DNA of 64,000 nt from Sphingomonas alpina (GTDB lineage Bacteria > Pseudomonadota > Alphaproteobacteria > Sphingomonadales > Sphingomonadaceae): assembly GCF_014490665.1 (NCBI RefSeq), contig NZ_CP061038.1:3410001-3474000 (forward strand). Reading direction: 5' to 3'. Positions within the stretch are counted from its first letter, which is position 1, and each line of letters starts with the position of its first letter. The position numbers were made by a program, and so were the translations under genes. This document shows, in pieces, positions 55,543 to 63,048 of this stretch. The notes beneath the pieces were generated by a model that saw only the letters and a list, made by a program, of their open reading frames with translations, was not told the DNA's origin and did not search any database.

Positions 55543-55893
55543 TGAAGAGCCCCTTTTTTGGTTATCGCGGCAGTGAGGGGGGCGCGGGTCGTTCGATCCA
55601 ATGCCGGGGCGGTTCAGCGCCGCGATTTAGCCGCCGAGCGTTTCGCCGCGGCAACGCGCGACGTTCGGCCGCATCAATGAGAGAGTTGGCGGCCGCGAGG
55701 GCGGTGAAAACGCGGCGAACGTGCGCCGCAACACGGCGAGCGTCCCGCCATTGCCGGATGCACGAACGATCGGGCCGGTGGAGCCGTCGCGTTTTAATGG
55801 GACAGGATATGGGTCAGCGCGCGCTTGACTCACCCGCCATATTCCAATCAGTTGCGCGCGCCGGTGGGGAAACCGGCTTCTGGGGGAATTCCA
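55543..55893. other. Divergent control region
   Basis: This 351-bp gap lies between the TonB receptor (minus) and an exported protein (plus). It holds Shine-Dalgarno sequences for both genes (AAGGGG on the minus strand, GGGGGAATTCC on the plus). No clear operator or RNA was recognised. Confidence 0.35.
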
Positions 55894-56634
55894 ATGCAAA
55901 AGTCGCTGATCGCGCTTTCGGGCGCGCTTGTTCTCATGTCCGCAACGCCGGCACTCGCGCAAAGCGCCAGCCAGCCTATCGTGGCCGGTGCGCCAGCCCC
56001 CAATGTGCTGCGCGCGGGGACTGCCGTGCCGCTGAAAATGGCGGAGGCGCTGACCACCAAAGGCAAGAAATTGCGTGTCGGCTATCGCTTCATGCTCGAG
56101 ATCGCCGAGCCGGTCACGGTCAATGGCCAGATCGTCATTCCGGCGGGCAGCCCGGTGACCGGCGAAGTCACCGATGTGCGCAACAAGGGAATGTGGGGCA
56201 AGTCCGGCCATATCAATGCCCGCGTCCTGTTCGTGCGCGCCAATGGGCGCCAGATCCGCATGACCGGCCAGCTCGACGACAAGGGTGTGACGGGAACCGC
56301 CGGCGTCGTTGCCGCGATCGCGTTCGTCCCGATCGCCGGGTTCTTCACCACCGGCACCAGCGCCCAGATTCCGCTCGGCGCACCGGTCAACGCGTTCATC
56401 GACGAGGATGTGCCAGTCACCTTTGCCGACGGCACGCCGGCAGCGATGACCGTACCCGCCGTCGCCGCCACACAAGCCAATGCGCCCGCCACCCCGACTG
56501 TCGCCCCCGCCGTCGTCACACCGGCCGTGGTCGCGCAACCGACACCCGCAGCCGTCAGCACCACGCCGTCCGCCGCGGTGCCGGCGACGACACCGGCTGT
56601 CGCGACGTCCACGCCGGTCGTCGCCAAGCCCTGA
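55894..56634 (+). CDS. Exported beta-rich protein with Ala/Pro/Thr tail
   Basis: This 246-residue protein has a signal peptide (MQKSLIALSGALVLMSATPALAQ). A beta-rich domain follows (LRAGTAVPLKMAEALTTKGK, VTVNGQIVIPAGSPVTGEVT and NARVLFVRANGRQIRMTGQL), similar in outline to VirB10/TrbI-like or SAF-like barrel segments often seen in exported proteins. A hydrophobic patch (VVAAIAFVPIAGFFTTG) and a low-complexity Ala-Thr-Pro-Val tail complete it. A strong terminator hairpin follows. Function is not known. Confidence 0.72.
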   Translation: MQKSLIALSGALVLMSATPALAQSASQPIVAGAPAPNVLRAGTAVPLKMAEALTTKGKKLRVGYRFMLEIAEPVTVNGQIVIPAGSPVTGEVTDVRNKGMWGKSGHINARVLFVRANGRQIRMTGQLDDKGVTGTAGVVAAIAFVPIAGFFTTGTSAQIPLGAPVNAFIDEDVPVTFADGTPAAMTVPAVAATQANAPATPTVAPAVVTPAVVAQPTPAAVSTTPSAAVPATTPAVATSTPVVAKP

Positions 56635-56644
56635 CGAGACAGGC

Positions 56645-56676
56645 CCGGGCCTTCCGGCCTATGCCGGAAGGCCCGG
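56645..56676. terminator. Hairpin terminator after the exported protein gene
   Basis: The perfect 12-13-bp stem CGGGCCTTCCGG / CCGGAAGGCCCG has loop CCTATG and begins about 11 bases after the stop codon at 56634. There is no T-tract, which is common for GC-rich genomes, so termination strength is uncertain. Confidence 0.7.
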
Positions 56677-56827
56677 CCCCGCTTCTGACGGACCCCGGAC
56701 GATGCGACCTCCCGAGCGTCCGGAGTTGTTTTCAGCTGAGTTGAATCGGCACCAGCCCGCTCCCCCTGGCTATCCGCAGAATAGACTGACGCTGAGCGGC
56801 CAGATGGGGGAGCGGGCTGGTGCCGTC

Positions 56828-57136
56828 TTACTGAAGCCGACTCTCGTGCCTTGACGGCTGGCAGGTCACCGTCATGCCGGCGCCGTTGAAATAGCGGCAG
56901 AGCCGCGCGACCTGTGCCCAGCCGCGCTTGCCCCATGCCGCCACCGCTTCATTATACGCCTCATAAGCCGCCTCCGACGTCGCGATCTCGGGCGGGGCAA
57001 CCGGCTCCGCTTCGACGCGCATGTCAGCAGCCGGCGGGTATTGGATCGCCAGGTCGGGCTTGCCGGCGCAGGATGATGCAAGCGCGAGCGTGCTGACGAT
57101 CGCTAACCGTCCGATCCGGGATGGATTGCGTGGCAT
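56828..57136 (-). CDS. Probable outer-membrane spanin subunit (Rz1-like lipoprotein)
   Basis: This 102-residue protein starts at ATG 57136 with a near-perfect AGGAGGT Shine-Dalgarno. The N-terminus MPRNPSRIGRLAIVSTLALA ends in a lipobox-like ASSC, followed by a Pro/Ala/Glu-rich short periplasmic region. The first 113 bases lie inside the end of the previous gene in another frame, the classic Rz/Rz1 overlap. It is the last gene of a five-gene lysis cassette. As an o-spanin it would join the inner and outer membranes in the final step of lysis. Confidence 0.78.
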   Translation of the reverse strand: MPRNPSRIGRLAIVSTLALASSCAGKPDLAIQYPPAADMRVEAEPVAPPEIATSEAAYEAYNEAVAAWGKRGWAQVARLCRYFNGAGMTVTCQPSRHESRLQ

Positions 57137-57398
57137 TGGTGACCTCCTGTGTCTCGTTCCGGATGCGGGCATCGTCGATGCGCCGCTCTTCTGCCGCTCT
57201 GGCCTCCCCGGCCCGGCCCTGTGCCGAAATCTCGGCATTGCGGGCGGTATCGTGGCGCTGGATGATCGCGGCGTCGTAGCGGCACTTGCCGACGCCGAGC
57301 ATGGCAACGACCAGGACCATGGCCAGCCCGATCAGCAGCGGCCTGGCCGGTTTGGGGCCGACGATGCCGCCGAACCAGGCGATGAGCGTTGCGATCAT
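57024..57398 (-). CDS. Probable inner-membrane spanin subunit (Rz-like)
   Basis: This 124-residue protein has an N-terminal membrane helix (ARPLLIGLAMVLVVAMLGVG) then a charged coiled-coil periplasmic part (RHDTARNAEISAQGRAGEAR, AEERRIDDARIRNET), the i-spanin layout. Its 3' third overlaps the Rz1-like start. The start ATG overlaps the holin-like gene's stop by four bases. Together with the o-spanin it should disrupt the outer membrane after peptidoglycan cleavage. Confidence 0.78.
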   Translation of the reverse strand: MIATLIAWFGGIVGPKPARPLLIGLAMVLVVAMLGVGKCRYDAAIIQRHDTARNAEISAQGRAGEARAAEERRIDDARIRNETQEVTNATQSIPDRTVSDRQHARACIILRRQARPGDPIPAGC

Positions 57399-57757
57399 GC
57401 CCTGCCTTCCTCCTGCGCGGCCGCGCCCGGTTCCGGCACGAGATTGGGCGCGTCGCCGCCGCCGGCATTCGCCGTCGCGGTGATCGCCGCAAAGGCCGCC
57501 GCGGTGTTGCGCGTCTTGTCCTCATCGCCCTTGTTGGCGGCGAAATGGAACGCGAAGATCATGTTGAGCAGGCCGGTCAGCGTGACCGCCTGAATGATCA
57601 CCTTGAACACCTCGACCTCCCACAATGCCGGATTGTGCGCGGCCATGCCGAGCAGCAGCGCGGCGAGGGCGAACGCGCCGATCGTCACCCATTGCCGTTC
57701 GCTCGGCCAGCCGGGCAGGCGATCGAGGCAGCTGTCGAGAAAGGTCCAGAGCGTCAT
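57395..57757 (-). CDS. Holin-like membrane protein
   Basis: This 120-residue protein has two membrane helices (WVTIGAFALAALLLGMAA and VFKVIIQAVTLTGLLNMIFAF) and a soluble Ala/Glu-rich tail, a common class II holin-type topology. It lies directly between the endolysin and spanin genes with ATGA overlaps on both sides. Holin identity rests on topology and position; family sequence identity is not recognised. Confidence 0.68.
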   Translation of the reverse strand: MTLWTFLDSCLDRLPGWPSERQWVTIGAFALAALLLGMAAHNPALWEVEVFKVIIQAVTLTGLLNMIFAFHFAANKGDEDKTRNTAAAFAAITATANAGGGDAPNLVPEPGAAAQEEGRA

Positions 57758-58356
57758 GCCGGCCGCTCCTCTTCCCGATGCGCCGTCAGATACAAGGCAC
57801 GCTCCGCCGCGCGGCGGCGGGTCAGTCCGTTCAGCACCGTGCCCGCCTGCCTGTTCCAGCGCGCGAACTGCTCGGCCGCGCCGGCAGGGTCGCCGGCACG
57901 GTGGAGCCGCAACAGGGTCGAATTGGCGAAGGCGGTCGTGCCGATATTATAGGCGAGGCTGACCATCGCGTCGTATTGCGACTGGGTGGTGGGGGTGGCG
58001 CCAAGCAATGCCGCAACGCGCCCTCCGAATTGATCGAGATCGGCTGCGAACGCGGTATCCGCCTGCGCCTGGGTCCAGACCAGGCCGAGCCTGATGCCCG
58101 GCCCCGTCGTCCCCCAGCCGATCGTCGGCACATCGTCCGGCGTTGGGAGATAGGCGCTGAGGCGACACTGCTCGAAACCCTTGATGAAATTGGCGCAGCG
58201 GAGGGATGGTGCGAGCGTGGATGGGGCGGGCACGGATGGGACGATATCGGCCAGCACAGCATTCACTGAATGCACATCCGTGTCGCTCAGAGCGTTGCCC
58301 TTGATGCGGCGGATCGCATCGAAAAGCCGCTTCACGCCATTGTCGGATGATGTCAT
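57754..58356 (-). CDS. GH24 phage-type lysozyme (endolysin)
   Basis: This 200-residue protein has a GH24 muramidase domain: FIKGFEQCRLSAYLPTPDDV (catalytic Glu in GFE), PTIGWGTTGPGI (Asp/Thr region), a helical lobe QYDAMVSLAYNIGTTAFANS and WNRQAGTVLNGLTRRRAAER. The N-terminal 55 residues precede the domain with no clear signal peptide, so export would depend on the holin. It overlaps both neighbours by four bases. It cuts peptidoglycan glycan strands. Confidence 0.9.
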   Translation of the reverse strand: MTSSDNGVKRLFDAIRRIKGNALSDTDVHSVNAVLADIVPSVPAPSTLAPSLRCANFIKGFEQCRLSAYLPTPDDVPTIGWGTTGPGIRLGLVWTQAQADTAFAADLDQFGGRVAALLGATPTTQSQYDAMVSLAYNIGTTAFANSTLLRLHRAGDPAGAAEQFARWNRQAGTVLNGLTRRRAAERALYLTAHREEERPA

Positions 58357-58718
58357 GGATGGATCCTCCCAGTCAGCAGCGCCCAGGCGGTGGCGGCAAC
58401 GCCGACCAGCCAGCCGAGCACGGGCGATTTAATCAGCACCACACCAAGCGTCCGCGCACCTTCGCTTCGGTTATTGGCCGCCTCGAGCGCTGCGATGCGC
58501 GCTTTGAGGTCAGTGATGTCGGAGGCGAGCGGCCCGAGCCCGACAACCTCGCGCGTCAGCCCATCGAGCTTGGCGGAGAGAGTATTGAGCGTATGTACAA
58601 GTTCACGCATCTGACCGCGCACTTCACCGAGGATGAGGCTGTTTTCATTGAGGGTTGGGGGCGGCGGTTCGGTCGTGGTGCGCGGCGGACTCAATTCAAT
58701 GCTCCTGTTGCTGAGCAT
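58353..58718 (-). CDS. Coiled-coil protein with C-terminal membrane helix, lysis cassette
   Basis: This 121-residue protein has a Pro-rich N-terminus, a coiled coil (GQMRELVHTLNTLSAKLDGL, DLKARIAALEAANNRS) and a C-terminal membrane helix (SPVLGWLVGVAATAWALLTG). It is the first gene of the lysis cassette and overlaps the endolysin start as ATGA. It may be a second holin/antiholin or regulator of the holin. The start ATG 58718 has a weak Shine-Dalgarno; the upstream open frame is longer. Confidence 0.65.
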   Translation of the reverse strand: MLSNRSIELSPPRTTTEPPPPTLNENSLILGEVRGQMRELVHTLNTLSAKLDGLTREVVGLGPLASDITDLKARIAALEAANNRSEGARTLGVVLIKSPVLGWLVGVAATAWALLTGRIHP

Positions 58719-59017
58719 CGAGATAGAGCTACTCAAGCGCTGGTTGAATCGGCCGACGGACGAAACAGAATCGCGCTTCAAGCATCGCAATGATGGGTCA
58801 TCGGATTGTGAATGAGTATGCTTTAAGGCTGCGCGATATCCCATTGGCATTCAAGGCACGGCGTCTCAGCCGAACAACCTGGCCTGCTGCATCCCGAACC
58901 ATCACGCTTGGGAAAGCGCGACAAAATTCGGTAAGGCCAATTCCAGATTGCGAGTAGCCATTGCATAGCTCAACGCTATGGACATAGCGCGGAATTGGCA
59001 AGCGGTCGGGGGCATGG

Positions 59018-60154
59018 GTGACGAACTACAAGGCCCATCGCGATTCGAATATCGACCTGTTACGCGCCATCGCAATTCTGATGGTGCTGACATACCACAT
59101 CATTTGGTGGTCGCCCCTTTTCCCACTCTGGTTCAAGATGCTGTCGGTCCCGGGCGCCACTGGCGTCGACCTGTTCTTCATCCTGTCCGGCTTTCTGGTG
59201 GGATCGATCTACTGGCGCGAGGAACGTGACGCCGGCGAAGTAAGACTTATGCGATTCCTCAAGCGTCGGTGGCTGCGCACGATTCCGCCCTATCTGGTGG
59301 CGTTAGCTCTTTCCTGGTTCGCGGTCAGCATCGTGCGCCAGACCAAATTTGACTGGGCTTATCTGCTGTTTCTTCAGAACTTTCGGATTGAAATGCCGTT
59401 CTTTGCCGTCAGTTGGTCTCTGTGTGTTGAAGAACATTTCTATCTCATCGTACCGCTCACACTCTCACTAACACGCCGGTTTCGTGTCGTGCGACCGGGC
59501 CTGCTGGTGATCGGCATCGTCGCACCGCCATTGTTCCGGCTTGCCTATGTCAGCCAGGGCATAAATCCGACATTTGGTTTCTACCAAACCGCGACACATC
59601 TGCATTTCGAAGGCTTATCGCTGGGCATGGCTCTCGCTTGGTTGAACATCTTTCATCCAGCGTATTGGGACAGGGCCCACCGCGCGGCGCTGTGGGCGAT
59701 CATTCCACTTGCTACGATTAGCATCGCCGGAGCCCTCTGGTCGCGCGAGGCCAGCTATGTCGTCTCAAGCACCACCGTCGCCGCCTTGTTCGGCGCGGTC
59801 TTGCTCGCAGTGGCAGGGCGCCGATCGATTATGGGCGGGATGCTGGAAGCCCCTGTTCGCGCAATCGCCCTGTCATCGTACAGCGTCTATCTGATCCATA
59901 CACTGGTCATCCATGCCGGCGACATGTTGCAAAGCAGGGTGCCGCTCTTGACCGACGGGGCGATGTTGCTGTTCTGGCCCGCATCCATCGCAGCATGTGG
60001 CTATCTCTTCTACATCACGGTCGAGCGACTTTCGATTAGCATTCGCGACCGCATCGCGCCGAGTAAGTTTGGCGGTGGAGCCCTGGCACAGCAGGCGAGC
60101 GACGCCGGCGCGCCCATCGCTCGAGAGCTGGATCATCAGGGCGCCGCGACATAA
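59018..60154 (+). CDS. Acyltransferase 3 family membrane protein (first copy)
   Basis: This 378-residue integral membrane enzyme begins with NIDLLRAIAILMVLTYHIIW (catalytic His in the RAIAILMV..YH motif), then GVDLFFILSGFLVGSIYW and PYLVALALSWF. It has about ten helices. OafA/NodX-type enzymes O-acetylate or otherwise acylate sugars on the envelope. GTG 59018 opens the gene after GGGGG. It lies beside a second acyltransferase and a carbamoyltransferase, consistent with polysaccharide modification. Confidence 0.9.
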   Translation: MTNYKAHRDSNIDLLRAIAILMVLTYHIIWWSPLFPLWFKMLSVPGATGVDLFFILSGFLVGSIYWREERDAGEVRLMRFLKRRWLRTIPPYLVALALSWFAVSIVRQTKFDWAYLLFLQNFRIEMPFFAVSWSLCVEEHFYLIVPLTLSLTRRFRVVRPGLLVIGIVAPPLFRLAYVSQGINPTFGFYQTATHLHFEGLSLGMALAWLNIFHPAYWDRAHRAALWAIIPLATISIAGALWSREASYVVSSTTVAALFGAVLLAVAGRRSIMGGMLEAPVRAIALSSYSVYLIHTLVIHAGDMLQSRVPLLTDGAMLLFWPASIAACGYLFYITVERLSISIRDRIAPSKFGGGALAQQASDAGAPIARELDHQGAAT

Positions 60155-60223
60155 ACAAGAGCGCGCTGACCAAGATCGGCGCCGTTAGATTGCAGGCGAG
60201 AGAGCCGCCTGTATAAGGCCGCG

Positions 60224-61276
60224 ATGGACAATGCCGGTTCGAAGTTGCGCGCTCCACCTCAGGCCGGTCATTTTCATGATCTCGACGGCATGCGAGGCAT
60301 TCTGGCCATCGTAGTAATGCTTTTCCATATGGGGTCGGATGGCATACTCAAAGCTGTAAGCGCAGGATATTTTCAGCGAAGCCTTGCGCCACTTTGTGTG
60401 GATTTCTTCTTCATTCTTAGTGGCTTCGTTCTTTTTCTATCTTTTGCAAAACGCCAACCGACATTCTCGGAATATATGATCAAGCGGGTTCGCCGGCTGA
60501 TGCCACTTCTGATCCTGACGACCGCGCTAGCACTTTGCGTGAGACCCGAGCATTTCGCCATTCTGGAAACAGTAGCAAACTTTGCCGGAGTCGCGTCGAT
60601 TCTGGGGTTTCGGTCGATCAACAGCCCCGCTTGGAGCGTGCCGTTCGAATTGTTTGTGCCGCTTGCCATGCTGGTTCTCCTTGATCCCCTCACCAGGTTT
60701 TCGAACCGGCGAATCGTCATACTCCTAGTGCTGCTAATCCTTGGCGGGTGTGTTGTATCGATCGTTCAGGCGAACGGCCCCGACTGGAGACATGCGCGGG
60801 CAATCTTCGGCCTTGGCAGCGGCATGGCCCTGGCGCGGCTGACCCAGTCATTGCCGCCAAGGCAGGCAATGCCGTGGACCGTTCTCTCACTGTTCGCCTT
60901 CGCGATCGTGATCATGGAGATCGCGCCAACTTGGCCAGCGATTGCCGCTCTGTTCTATCCCATTTCCGCATTGTGCATCTATCTCGGCTCTCGCACGCAA
61001 ACCCTCCTGTCGACCGCTGTGTTTCAGGCCTTTGGTCGATGGTCGTATTCCATTTACTTGCTGCACTTACCCGTTCTCATCGCCATCATCGCATGGAGCG
61101 GGTGGGGAAGCGGGTCGGCGCAAACAAAGGCGCTGGCAATCGGCCTGACAATCCTCCTTTCGGCCCTGAGTTACCGATATATCGAGCTGCCGTTCATGCA
61201 GCGGCGCACGTCGGCCAGCACTGGAACCGCAGATGCTTCGTTGCGCGCCCCGCTATCTCCTGATTCCGGTAATTAG
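60224..61276 (+). CDS. Acyltransferase 3 family membrane protein (second copy)
   Basis: This 350-residue protein has the family start HDLDGMRGILAIVVMLFHMG, then VDFFFILSGFVLFLSF and YMIKRVRRLMPLLILT. It has about ten helices and a short cytoplasmic tail. It is only distantly similar to the first copy in visible motifs, so it probably acylates another position or sugar. It is the second gene in the surface-polysaccharide cluster. Confidence 0.9.
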   Translation: MDNAGSKLRAPPQAGHFHDLDGMRGILAIVVMLFHMGSDGILKAVSAGYFQRSLAPLCVDFFFILSGFVLFLSFAKRQPTFSEYMIKRVRRLMPLLILTTALALCVRPEHFAILETVANFAGVASILGFRSINSPAWSVPFELFVPLAMLVLLDPLTRFSNRRIVILLVLLILGGCVVSIVQANGPDWRHARAIFGLGSGMALARLTQSLPPRQAMPWTVLSLFAFAIVIMEIAPTWPAIAALFYPISALCIYLGSRTQTLLSTAVFQAFGRWSYSIYLLHLPVLIAIIAWSGWGSGSAQTKALAIGLTILLSALSYRYIELPFMQRRTSASTGTADASLRAPLSPDSGN

Positions 61277-61365
61277 GGAGCCAAGCGCATTTTCTCGTTT
61301 CATCTTGGCAATGCTGTTTCCAGCGCTATGGGTTGCCCAGGGCAGACCTAGGGGCAGCAGGAATA

Positions 61366-63048
61366 ATGATCGTTCTCGGCATCAATCATAGTGCGTATCA
61401 CGATTCGTCTGCCGCAATCGTCAGGGACGGCATCCCGCTCTTCGCGATAGCAGAAGAGCGGTTGAGCAAGGTCAAGCATGACGCTGCCTTTCCGACCTTG
61501 GCGATCAAAGCATGCCTCGACCATGTAGGCATCACTATCACCGAAATTGATCAGATCGTGCTGGGCTGGCAACCGTACGGCCAGATTATCAAGCGGACCG
61601 TGAGCAACGTCCTGTCCCGCAAAGAACCGATGCCGCTCAAGTCGCTGCCTGGGTATGTCGCCAGAAATACATTGGCGGATTATCAACGTAGTAGCGAACG
61701 AATGATGCGACGCCATTTCGGTGGAAAGTTCGTCGCTCCTCGTCGCATCGATCATCACTACGCGCATGCACTGAGCGCCTATGTTCCATCGGGGATGGAA
61801 GAAGCGACCGTCGTGGTGATCGACGGTCGTGGCGCTTGGGAAGCGTCGAGTATCTGGCACGGCAAAGGCAATCGGCTGGATCACGTCGAAACTGTGAAAT
61901 GGCCTAATTCCCTTGGGCTTTTCTACGCAACCTTCACCGGTTTCCTCGGATTCGAAAAATATGCCGACGAATGGAAGGTCATGGGCCTCGCGCCTTACGG
62001 CACGCCCGGTGCTGTCGACCTCTCTCCATTCGTGTCTTATGCGAATGGTCAGTATCAGGTCCGCTCCGACCTGCTCATGCTTCATGAGGGCGGCAGGGAA
62101 TATGCTGGCGTTGAACGTTTCCTCGGACCGGCGCGCAATCCTGATGCCGAACTGACACAGGCCGATCGCGACCTAGCCTGGGCGGTGCAGGACATGTGCG
62201 AACGCGTCGAGTGCGATTTCATCACCAAGGCAATCGAACGCACGGGCTGTCGGAATCTCTGCATCGCAGGCGGTGTTGGTCTCAATTCCAAAGCGAACGG
62301 CCTATTCCTGCAAAAGCGGCTTTGCGACGAAATCTTCGTCCAGCCTGCGGCCGGTGATGACGGCGTTGCCCTAGGCGCAGCCCTGGCACCATCTTTCGAG
62401 GGGGGCGTACGTGAGATGAAGCAAATGTCGGCGTATCTTGGGCCGAGCTTCACTCCCGATCAGGTCAGAGCCGAACTTATCAAGTTCAAGCTGCCGTTCC
62501 GCGAAGTCGAATCGCCAGCCAAGGCGGCCGCCGAATTGCTCGCAAAAGGCGCTTTGGTTGGTTGGTTTCAGGGGCGCGAGGAATTCGGGCCGCGCGCACT
62601 TGGCCACAGGTCGATCATTGCCGATCCGAAGCCGATTGAAAATCGAGACCGGGTCAACAATGCCGTCAAATTTCGCGAGGAATGGCGGCCATTCGCGCCA
62701 TCCGTCCTCGAGGCGCACTGCGACGGATTGTTTGAGAGCTATCAGGACAGCCCGTTCATGATTCTGACTTTTCCGGCCAAGCCACTCGCGCTGGAGAAAT
62801 TGGCGGCAGCGATCCATGTCGATGGCAGCGCGCGCGTGCAAACGGTGCGTGAAGGCCGAAACGATGTGTACTTCGATATGATCACTGAATTCTACGCGCT
62901 GACCGGAACGCCTGGCGTGATGAACACCAGCTTCAATCTGAAAGGTGAAGTGATCGTCAACACCCCATTCGATGCCGTCCGCACATTCTACACCTCTGGG
63001 CTAGATGCGCTGGTTATCGAGAACTTCGTGGTTGAAAAGGGCGTTTGA
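61366..63048 (+). CDS. Carbamoyltransferase (NodU/TobZ family)
   Basis: This 560-residue enzyme starts at ATG 61366 (MIVLGINHSAYHDSSAAIVR). The N-terminal Kae1-like ATP/carbamoyl-phosphate domain has HHYAHALSAYVPSG (metal His pair), VVVIDGRGAWEASSIW and AGGVGLNSKANGL. The C-terminal YrdC-like part (REEFGPRALGHRSIIADP, EWRPFAPSVLE, TSFNLKGEVIVNTP) follows. It transfers a carbamoyl group from carbamoyl phosphate to a sugar hydroxyl via a carbamoyl adenylate. Next to acyltransferases and a flippase it likely decorates an exopolysaccharide or O-antigen. Confidence 0.93.
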   Translation: MIVLGINHSAYHDSSAAIVRDGIPLFAIAEERLSKVKHDAAFPTLAIKACLDHVGITITEIDQIVLGWQPYGQIIKRTVSNVLSRKEPMPLKSLPGYVARNTLADYQRSSERMMRRHFGGKFVAPRRIDHHYAHALSAYVPSGMEEATVVVIDGRGAWEASSIWHGKGNRLDHVETVKWPNSLGLFYATFTGFLGFEKYADEWKVMGLAPYGTPGAVDLSPFVSYANGQYQVRSDLLMLHEGGREYAGVERFLGPARNPDAELTQADRDLAWAVQDMCERVECDFITKAIERTGCRNLCIAGGVGLNSKANGLFLQKRLCDEIFVQPAAGDDGVALGAALAPSFEGGVREMKQMSAYLGPSFTPDQVRAELIKFKLPFREVESPAKAAAELLAKGALVGWFQGREEFGPRALGHRSIIADPKPIENRDRVNNAVKFREEWRPFAPSVLEAHCDGLFESYQDSPFMILTFPAKPLALEKLAAAIHVDGSARVQTVREGRNDVYFDMITEFYALTGTPGVMNTSFNLKGEVIVNTPFDAVRTFYTSGLDALVIENFVVEKGV

